Of a stretch of 64,000 nucleotides of DNA, positions 1 through 64,000 are shown piece after piece (position 1 is the stretch's first letter; the number at the start of each line of letters is the position of its first letter). Source of the DNA: Chrysomallon squamiferum (Eukaryota > Mollusca > Gastropoda > Neomphalida > Peltospiridae); contig CM022673.1 of NCBI GenBank assembly GCA_012295275.1, positions 29,335,136 through 29,399,135 on the forward strand, given 5' to 3'. The notes under the pieces are model-generated. The model was given only the letters and a program-made list of their open reading frames with translations. It had not been told where the DNA came from and made no database searches. The translations under genes were made by a program, and so were the position numbers.

Positions 1-267
1 TATTTTATTTATTTATTTCATTAGTTAATTAGTTAAGTAGGTAGTTAGGTAGATAGTTAGTTACTTACTTACTTACTTATCTAGTTATTACTTGTATATT
101 TCTTATTTATTAATTTATTTATTTTGATAATGCAAACCCTGAAAGTTAAATATCTCACAAAAAGAGGACACATTTTAAAATTGTAATTTTTTTGGTTTAC
201 ACTGACTATGTGATGATAACAACAAAGTTTCTTTTACATCAGCAAGTGGAAAATAAATGGTGCCCAC
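1..267. other. Start of the intron after exon 41
   Basis: Intron sequence with a TTAG/TTAC/TTAT tetranucleotide tract at 1-130. The small plus-strand ORF at 192-458 is antisense to exon 41. Confidence 0.6.
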
Positions 268-63530
<63,263 letters not shown>

Positions 63531-64000
63531 CTGAAATTAATTATGATTTTACAGATCCACATTAAATACTGAATACTTCATTGGACAATAAAGCTTGTAA
63601 TATCCTGGTGTTAGTTAAATAAATGTATTAACACAAAATAATTGTGTTTCATTCTGTTTATATTAAACAAAAATAGACATTTAATATTTTGCATGTAAAC
63701 AATACAAAACTAATGTCTATATGAGAGAGCGTTTGTCAGTTATACTGAGTATTATATCACTTAACAAAAAGAAGAAGAAAACAAAAGATTTTTACTCTAA
63801 CATCACAGTAACATAATTTTCAAATGTGTTATGCTTATAAACATTATTTTTGTTACAAATACCTGATAATAATCTAGCTATTACTGTACCATTAAAATTA
63901 AACTGTTACCAGATGCTGTTGATTACAGATATTACATTCACATATGTGTATTTATGTGTGTGTGTTTTGTGTGTGTGTGCATATGTGTATGTATATATGT
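63531..64000. other. Intron upstream of the first visible exon
   Basis: AT-rich sequence without a recognisable exon. It ends in a GT-rich microsatellite (about 63948-63990). The acceptor of exon 1 (TTTCAG) is at 63531-63536. The exon giving the first base of the split valine codon lies outside the window. Confidence 0.6.

Overview
The window is a piece of an animal (metazoan) nuclear genome. It is strongly AT-rich and crowded with microsatellites. One very large, spliced, minus-strand gene fills it from end to end; I see no prokaryotic gene structure, operon, tRNA or rRNA gene. The intron size, base composition and gene family suggest an invertebrate, possibly a lophotrochozoan, but the sequence alone does not fix the species.

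The gene is a polycystin-1 (PKD1) family membrane receptor. Reading the minus strand from 63530 down to 268, I placed 41 internal exons totalling 6,691 coding bases. They join into one uninterrupted frame of about 2,229 codons, and every splice phase agrees. All introns are GT-AG except one GC-AG intron. The start codon and N-terminus lie beyond position 64000. The last transmembrane helices and the C-terminal tail lie beyond position 1.

Protein order along the gene: end of one PKD repeat plus three further PKD repeats (63530-58428); REJ module (about 58500-38998), interrupted by a roughly 155-residue Gly/Pro/acidic linker spread over five small exons that are all phase 1-1; helical region and GAIN domain (24275-11044); GPS autoproteolysis motif ending in HLT (11242-10415); TM1 (9576-9367); PLAT domain (9400-7844); TM2 and TM3 (7369-6591); a Ser/Pro-rich cytoplasmic loop (6459-5772); TM4 and TM5 (5509-4523); a basic loop (4523-4281); TM6 and the extracellular polycystin/TOP domain (3683-268).

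The non-coding part is introns. The largest, 24276-38997 (14.7 kb), holds two unexplained minus-strand ORFs and a degenerate tandem array. The most unusual features are two minisatellites grown out of splice junctions: a 61-bp repeat, seven copies, copying the acceptor of the 14237-14353 exon; and an 87-bp repeat, three copies, copying the donor of the 11044-11242 exon inside the GPS. Others are an hAT-type MITE (51387-51697), three copies of an imperfect roughly 60-bp hairpin element (12164-13107), a perfect 24-bp-arm inverted repeat (15133-15191), and a roughly 230-bp intronic duplication that ends at a splice donor.
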